NCBI GenBank assembly: GCA_002428215.1
Contig: DIUI01000061.1
Location: forward strand, 694 to 10,963
Length of the DNA: 10,270 nucleotides
Direction: 5' to 3'
From: Prolixibacteraceae bacterium UBA6162
Lineage (GTDB): Bacteria > Bacteroidota > Bacteroidia > Bacteroidales > Prolixibacteraceae
Part shown: positions 7,433 through 10,270 of the stretch, one piece after another
How the letters are laid out: each line of letters begins with the position of its first letter
Position numbering within the stretch: the first letter of the stretch is position 1
Notes under the pieces: generated by a model
Told to the model about the DNA's origin: nothing
Database searches by the model: none
What the model saw: only the letters and a program-made list of their open reading frames with translations
Translations under genes and position numbers: made by a program

Positions 7433-7497
7433 GTTGCCTTCGACTTCGCTCAGTCAACATGAATTGACTGGGTTGCCTGAGCGGAGCCGAAGGCAAC
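7433..7497. repeat. 65-base cruciform with CTTCGACTTCGCTCAG / CTGAGCGGAGCCGAAG arms
   Basis: Perfect outer arms GTTGCCTTCG (7433-7442) and CGAAGGCAAC (7488-7497) continue through ACTTCGCTCAG / CTGAGCGGAGC with two wobble or mismatch positions. Then comes an inner perfect 7-pair stem CAGTCAA / TTGACTG around CATGAA, with GGTTGC left as a bulge. The arm motif is a type I recall as a very common intergenic repeat in Bacteroidota. It fills the spacer between long-repeat copies A and B. Confidence 0.75.
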
Positions 7498-7525
7498 CTA
7501 ATAGGGTTGCGTTGACTTCAACAAG

Positions 7526-7779
7526 CCCCCGCTGGTGCGGATTTAGCTACGCTGATTTTCAATTGAAATTTCCCGCGATCGCGGGACAGGCTGTGCCGGG
7601 ACCTCTTCCGCTGGTAGGCAGACTATTATTGTTCAACCCCTCTAGGGTTGTGGACTGAACGGGACGCTTCTTACCCCGGGTATTACCCGGAGCTATTATT
7701 GTTCAACCCCGTCGGGGTTGGGGATTAATCAATTTTTGCGGGTGAATGCAGCTTTTTCCAGCGTCCCAGGGTGTTACCC
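7526..7779. repeat. Long repeat, copy B, carrying the GCGATCGC cassette
   Basis: Direct repeat of copy A, about 393 bases downstream at its left end and 414 downstream after the cassette. It again holds two ATTATTGTTCAACCCC-N4-GGGTTG hairpins (7625-7650, 7695-7720) and the palindrome CCGGGTATTACCCGG (7676-7690). It differs chiefly by the cassette at 7571-7597 inserted after the shared GATTTTCAATTG. Its right end continues into CCCGGGCGACC, where copy A has unrelated sequence. Confidence 0.88.
7571..7597. repeat. GCGATCGC cassette, first copy
   Basis: A 27-base unit containing the perfect 14-base palindrome CCCGCGATCGCGGG (7572-7585) followed by ACAGGCTGTGCC. It is identical to 7901-7927 and absent from the otherwise matching copy A, so it behaves as a separable module. 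Confidence 0.8.
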
Positions 7780-7796
7780 CCGGGCGACCAAAGGGA

Positions 7797-7848
7797 GTCC
7801 CGTACCGAAGGTCGGGACTGTGATAATAAAGGCTTACAGCCTATTTTT
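7797..7848 (+). repeat. Two small hairpins after copy B, the second terminator-like
   Basis: GTCCCG-T-ACC-GAA-GGT-CGGGAC (7797-7818) is a 9-pair hairpin with one bulged T. It is followed by AGGCT-TAC-AGCCT and ATTTTT (7830-7848), a short stem with a T-run that resembles a weak plus-strand terminator. It lies about 750 bases beyond the nearest plus-strand gene, so it is more likely part of the repeat mosaic than that gene's terminator. Confidence 0.45.
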
Positions 7849-7879
7849 CCTACGCACGGGCCAAACATTCTTTAATATT

Positions 7880-7952
7880 CGCTGGCGCGGATTTGCAATC
7901 TCCCGCGATCGCGGGACAGGCTGTGCCTTGATCATTCTCGCCGGTAGGCGGA
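7880..7952. repeat. Long repeat, truncated copy C with the second GCGATCGC cassette
   Basis: It starts with CGCTGGCGCGGATTT as copies A and B do, lacks the next roughly 25 bases (AGCTACGCTGATTTTCAATTG and a few more), and goes straight to the cassette (7901-7927, with the palindrome at 7902-7915). It then has CTTGATCATTCTCGCCGGTAGGCGGA, matching the CCTTGACCTCTTCCGCTGGTAGGCGGA part of copy A. The rest of the long repeat is missing. Confidence 0.7.
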
Positions 7953-7992
7953 TTCTTCACTGCATTACTTCCGCCGGTAGGCGGACTTTCTC

Positions 7993-8194
7993 AGGGGCTT
8001 TGCCCCTTGAAACCCCAGTCACTTTTTTGGCTTGACCCAAAAAAGTAACCAAAAAAGGTCAAGGCTGAAAAATCTTTGCCGGGTTTTGTAACATTGCGCT
8101 CCGCTCACGCAGCACGAACTCCTCGTTCCTCGTCAGACAGTGCTGCTTACTGGTCGCTCCGCTGCTGCGCTTCATTCCAAAACCAAGGGCAAAG
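7993..8194. repeat. About 200-base multi-hairpin element
   Basis: Left part: AGGGGC-TTT-GCCCCT (7993-8007); then ACTTTTTTGG (8021-8030) pairing with CCAAAAAAGT (8037-8046), overlapped by CTTGACC (8031-8037) pairing with GGTCAAG (8057-8063), so these last two hairpins exclude each other. Right part: a long-range closing stem CTTTGCC-G-GGTTTTG (8074-8088) with CAAAACC-AAG-GGCAAAG (8178-8194), enclosing GCAGCAC/GTGCTGC (8109-8115, 8140-8146) and a repeated CGCTCCGCT. I recall very similar sequence as a frequent intergenic repeat in Bacteroidota. Its function is unknown to me. Confidence 0.7.
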
Positions 8195-8229
8195 CTTTTA
8201 AGGTCGGTCCTGAAATTGGATAACTACCG

Positions 8230-8280
8230 GGTTATGGTTGTTTACGGAATGGGATGCCGCTTACCCCGGATAGCATTCCG
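8230..8280. repeat. Degenerate piece related to the middle of the long repeat
   Basis: Sequence around GGGATGCCGCTTACCCCGGAT resembles GGGACGCTTCTTACCCCGGGT of copies A and B, including a GGTTGT stretch just upstream. The palindrome after it is different: GGAATG (8246-8251) can pair with CATTCC (8274-8279). It is either a diverged relative or a separate member of the same modular family. Confidence 0.45.
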
Positions 8281-8356
8281 CCAGTTGGCGGACTGATTAC
8301 TGATTTCTGGTCACTGCGTCACTGTTTACAGATTACTCCGCCGGCTGGCGGAATGA

Positions 8357-9091
8357 TTATTCAAAATGGAAAAGCAGGGAAAATAGATTCGACCGCAATG
8401 CATCCATTGATTCATGGTAGCGGGTAGGCTGATCGGCTGGTGGGATTGACTTGAGTATCGATCCCAACCCGAGGCTAACCTTTGCCTCTACCGAAAATCT
8501 AAAGAAGGGGAAATAGGTATCCCAGCCTGTTCCGATTTCATAATAGAATGAACCCTTGGTGATATCCACCAGGTGGACATTCCGGTTGCTAACCGACACT
8601 TGTGAAGTATTCAAATCATACCTGAAGGCAGGGCCTGTCGTGAGATAGGGTCGGCCGTTGTTAATGCGGCGCGCTTTGTATTTGATATGCAAGGGAAAAT
8701 CAAGAAAAATGGGTGTAAACGGCAGAACCCTGGGATCGCCGCCTATTAAAAGAGGGATCCCTGAACCGTCACTAACGTAGATATCGCCATTAAAGGTCAG
8801 GGGTCTTCTCACCAACGACAAACCGGGCATAAACCGCAAATCAAAATCGGTGCCCATTTTCAAATTCGAGACCATTCCTACCGAGAAGCCGGGATATATA
8901 CCCGCAACATCCGAATATAACCCCGGATTGTTGTTGACAACCACAAAATCGCCAAAATTGGTGCCCAAGGTGAACCCAAAATGGAGAAGTTTCTCGTCGA
9001 AAGTTGGCATATTTTGCAGCCTTTGTCGCTGTGCAGACAGCGGCAACACAATTACAAGCAGCAAAAAGAAAAGGAGTAAACGCTTTGCCAT
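8357..9091 (-). CDS. porT: PorT/SprT-family protein of the type IX secretion system
   Basis: Outer-membrane-associated beta-barrel protein of the PorT family, required in Porphyromonas gingivalis and Flavobacterium johnsoniae for type IX secretion (gingipains, gliding adhesins). From the ATG at 9091 the product has 244 residues, typical for the family. A signal peptide MAKRLLLFFLLLVIVLPLSAQ is followed by the family-like start MPTFDEKLLHFGFTLGTNFGDF region (about residues 28-49). Alternating hydrophobic strands follow and the protein ends in FSLLFHFE. The frame could be extended to a TTG at 9127, but that would put 12 residues before the signal peptide, so the ATG is preferred. It follows ubiE by 52 bases on the same strand and is probably the last gene of purL-ubiE-porT. 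Its presence implies a type IX system elsewhere in the genome. PorT-like outer membrane proteins of other function remain a minor alternative. Confidence 0.82.
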   Translation of the reverse strand: MAKRLLLFFLLLVIVLPLSAQRQRLQNMPTFDEKLLHFGFTLGTNFGDFVVVNNNPGLYSDVAGIYPGFSVGMVSNLKMGTDFDLRFMPGLSLVRRPLTFNGDIYVSDGSGIPLLIGGDPRVLPFTPIFLDFPLHIKYKARRINNGRPYLTTGPAFRYDLNTSQVSVSNRNVHLVDITKGSFYYEIGTGWDTYFPFFRFSVEAKVSLGLGSILKSIPPADQPTRYHESMDALRSNLFSLLFHFE

Positions 9092-9143
9092 CAAGAAACC
9101 ATTTCTAACAAAACTACCCGAAGTCAATTATATTGTTTTAACG

Positions 9144-9866
9144 CTATTTAATAGCTGTATAGAGTGTGGCAACACCCAGGGTAAGTGGCTTAAAATAGCC
9201 GTTCTTGAAACCGGCCTCCTGCAACAACTCCATAAATGCTTCTCTCTCCGGGAAACGGCTTACCGATTCCGGAAGATAGGTATAGGCACTACTATCTTTG
9301 GAAATCATCCGGCCAAAAAATGGCAGAATATTCCTGAAGTAGAAGTTATATAGTTGGCGAAACGGGAAAAGACGGGGCTTTGAAAACTCGAGAACCACAA
9401 TTCTTCCTCCCGGGTTAAGCACCCGGTGAATCTCGGTAAGTCCTAAAACCGGTTGCTCAAAATTACGAACGCCAAACGCCACCGTTACAGCATCAAAAGT
9501 CCCATCCTCGAAAGGCAGATGCTCACTGTCGCCTTTGATAAACTCAATGCTGGTTCCATCTGAAACCGAAGGAAATTTCCTGCGGGCAACCTGCAACATT
9601 CCTTCCGACAAGTCGAGACCTACGATTTTATCGGGACGCAACTTTAGGGCAGGTTTTACCATATCGCCTGTACCTGTAGCCACATCGAGCAACCAGCCCG
9701 GAGCATCTTTTTTGAGCATTCCAATGGCACGGTTACGCCAGTACTTATCAAGGTTAAAAGAGAGTGAGTGGTTCAGGAAATCGTACTTTTCCGAAATATT
9801 GTCGAACATCTGCTCCACCTGTCGCTTTTTCGATTCGGTAGAGTCGCGGTATGGTTTAACACTCAT
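9144..9866 (-). CDS. ubiE: Demethylmenaquinone methyltransferase (UbiE/MenG)
   Basis: Class I AdoMet-dependent methyltransferase catalysing the last step of menaquinone synthesis, the C-methylation of demethylmenaquinone. In this phylum, which generally makes menaquinone only, menG is the apter name. The 240 residues match the family length. Visible motifs are the N-terminal FDNISEKYDFLNHSLSFNLD (21-40), the AdoMet loop LLDVATGTGD (59-68), VGLDLSEGML (82-91), VTVAFGVRNF (127-136) and HRVLNPGGRIVVLEFSKP (147-164), with the C-terminal ARTYxxLP-like SSAYTYLPESV (192-202) and a closing GVATLYTAIK. The ATG shares one base with the purL stop (TAATG), which suggests translational coupling, and porT follows. 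The C-terminal part is complete. It acts at the cytoplasmic face of the inner membrane on the lipid quinone. Confidence 0.96.
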   Translation of the reverse strand: MSVKPYRDSTESKKRQVEQMFDNISEKYDFLNHSLSFNLDKYWRNRAIGMLKKDAPGWLLDVATGTGDMVKPALKLRPDKIVGLDLSEGMLQVARRKFPSVSDGTSIEFIKGDSEHLPFEDGTFDAVTVAFGVRNFEQPVLGLTEIHRVLNPGGRIVVLEFSKPRLFPFRQLYNFYFRNILPFFGRMISKDSSAYTYLPESVSRFPEREAFMELLQEAGFKNGYFKPLTLGVATLYTAIK

Positions 9867-10270
9867 TAGTGGGAAGCGGGAATCTTGTCGGTAAAACCGA
9901 GTGAAACATCGTCGATTCTAATCTCACCACGGGTAACGTGCCCCAACGCAAAAAAGGGAACCTTCATCTCTGAAAGAAGGTCGACAAAATCATCCTCCTT
10001 CTCGGGGGCTACATCAACCACTATACGACCCATTGCCTCCCCAAATAGGAAGGAGTCGCGTCTGATTTCGGCGTCGGTTGTGATATCAAAACCGAGATTC
10101 TTGGGGAAAGCAGCACGCATTAAAGTGAAGAAAAGACCTCCCTTTCCAATAGGATTGGCACTGCTCACGAGCTGTCGACGATTCAGCTCTTTGAGCACAA
10201 CCTGTATCATTACTTCATCATCGATATCGAACGCCGGCAGCGGTGAATCGCTGACACCATGGTAAAACTC
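9866..10270 (-). CDS. purL: Phosphoribosylformylglycinamidine synthase PurL, C-terminal fragment
   Basis: The last 134 residues of PurL, the ATP-dependent enzyme converting FGAR to FGAM in purine synthesis; the frame is open to the right edge and the rest lies outside. The visible part is the PurM-like C-terminal domain: SPLPAFDIDDEV, then KGGLFFTLMRAAF, LGFDITTDAEIRRDSFLFGEAMGRIVVDV, and the closing FALGHVTRGEIRIDDVSLGF. The protein stops here without a glutaminase domain, so it is either the small multisubunit-type PurL (partners PurQ and PurS) or a relative of it. The usual HDxS(E/D)GG sequence of this domain reads NPIGKGG instead. An internal ATG (10210) is not the start, because conserved sequence continues upstream. 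TAATG overlap with ubiE. Confidence 0.88.
   Translation of the reverse strand, partial: EFYHGVSDSPLPAFDIDDEVMIQVVLKELNRRQLVSSANPIGKGGLFFTLMRAAFPKNLGFDITTDAEIRRDSFLFGEAMGRIVVDVAPEKEDDFVDLLSEMKVPFFALGHVTRGEIRIDDVSLGFTDKIPASH

Larger units (their letters stand above)
7193..8352. repeat. Six dispersed copies of the palindrome TCCGCC-N4-GGCGGA
   Basis: Copies lie at 7193-7208, 7607-7622, 7937-7952, 7970-7985, 8277-8292 and 8337-8352. Loops are GGTA (four copies), AGTT and GGCT. Copies 4, 5 and 6 have perfect six-pair arms; 1, 2 and 3 carry one or two changes. The last copy begins five bases past the porT stop codon on the minus strand, where it could protect the mRNA 3' end, but no T-run follows it. 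Confidence 0.8.
7079..8356. repeat. Convergent intergenic region filled with a patchwork of palindromic repeats
   Basis: This 1.28 kb stretch separates the stop codons of the RNA methyltransferase gene and porT. Open frames within it (such as those around 7434-7658 and 7718-8035) show no recognisable domain and are translations of repeated, palindromic DNA, so I call no gene. About 54 bases after the methyltransferase stop the repeat mosaic begins, and it runs to within 5 bases of the porT stop. The components are listed separately. Patches of this kind resemble REP-like intergenic repeats of many Bacteroidota genomes; that is from memory, not from a search. Confidence 0.85.

Noticed and set aside
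7434..7658. Plus-strand open frame of 74 codons
   Set aside because: It runs through the cruciform and into long-repeat copy B; the peptide is a translation of palindromic repeats with no domain.
7133..7927. CRISPR array
   Set aside because: The repeats are long, few, unevenly spaced and palindromic throughout, with no uniform spacers and no cas genes nearby.
7718..8035. Plus-strand open frame of 105 codons
   Set aside because: It covers the end of copy B, copy C and part of the multi-hairpin element, with no homology I recognise and repeat-driven composition.
7079..8356. Insertion sequence or prophage remnant
   Set aside because: No transposase, integrase or phage protein can be read in any frame, and no pair of terminal inverted repeats frames the whole region.
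8850..9353. Plus-strand open frame of 167 codons opposite porT and ubiE
   Set aside because: Both strands cannot be coding here in a sensible way; the minus-strand genes have strong family signatures and this frame none.

Overview
The window looks like the chromosome of a member of the Bacteroidota, probably a Bacteroidales/Marinilabiliales-type organism. The evidence is the content: a PorT-type protein of the type IX secretion system, a TamL-like BamA-family lipoprotein, an rpsU-xerC gene pair, promoters fitting the Bacteroidota -33/-7 pattern (TTTG, about 19 bases, TANNTTTG), few recognisable Shine-Dalgarno sequences, and intergenic palindromic repeats of a kind common in this phylum. All nine protein genes are housekeeping or cell-envelope genes. 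No transposase, phage gene, CRISPR array or RNA gene is visible.

Left half (1-6217), all on the minus strand. Reading in the direction of transcription (right to left): a TamL-like outer-membrane assembly lipoprotein; a sodium-coupled NSS-family transporter with a 238-base leader region and a good intrinsic terminator; a membrane-anchored protein with four helix-hairpin-helix repeats; ribosomal protein bS21 (rpsU) behind a clear promoter; and a XerC-like tyrosine recombinase that runs off the left edge just after its HxxR motif.

Centre (6218-8356). A short divergent promoter region separates tamL from a plus-strand SPOUT/TrmH-family RNA methyltransferase with a TTG start. This gene converges on porT, and the roughly 1.28 kb between the two stop codons holds no credible gene. 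That gap is a dense patchwork of repeats: two near-identical copies of about 230-250 bases, a truncated third, a 27-base cassette around the palindrome CCCGCGATCGCGGG, six copies of TCCGCC-N4-GGCGGA, a 65-base cruciform, and a roughly 200-base multi-hairpin element.

Right end (8357-10270), minus strand: the 3' end of purL, then ubiE/menG (purL stop and ubiE start share one base, TAATG), then porT. This is probably one operon joining purine synthesis, menaquinone synthesis and type IX secretion.

The protein genes are ordinary. The unexplained material is the convergent repeat region at 7079-8356.
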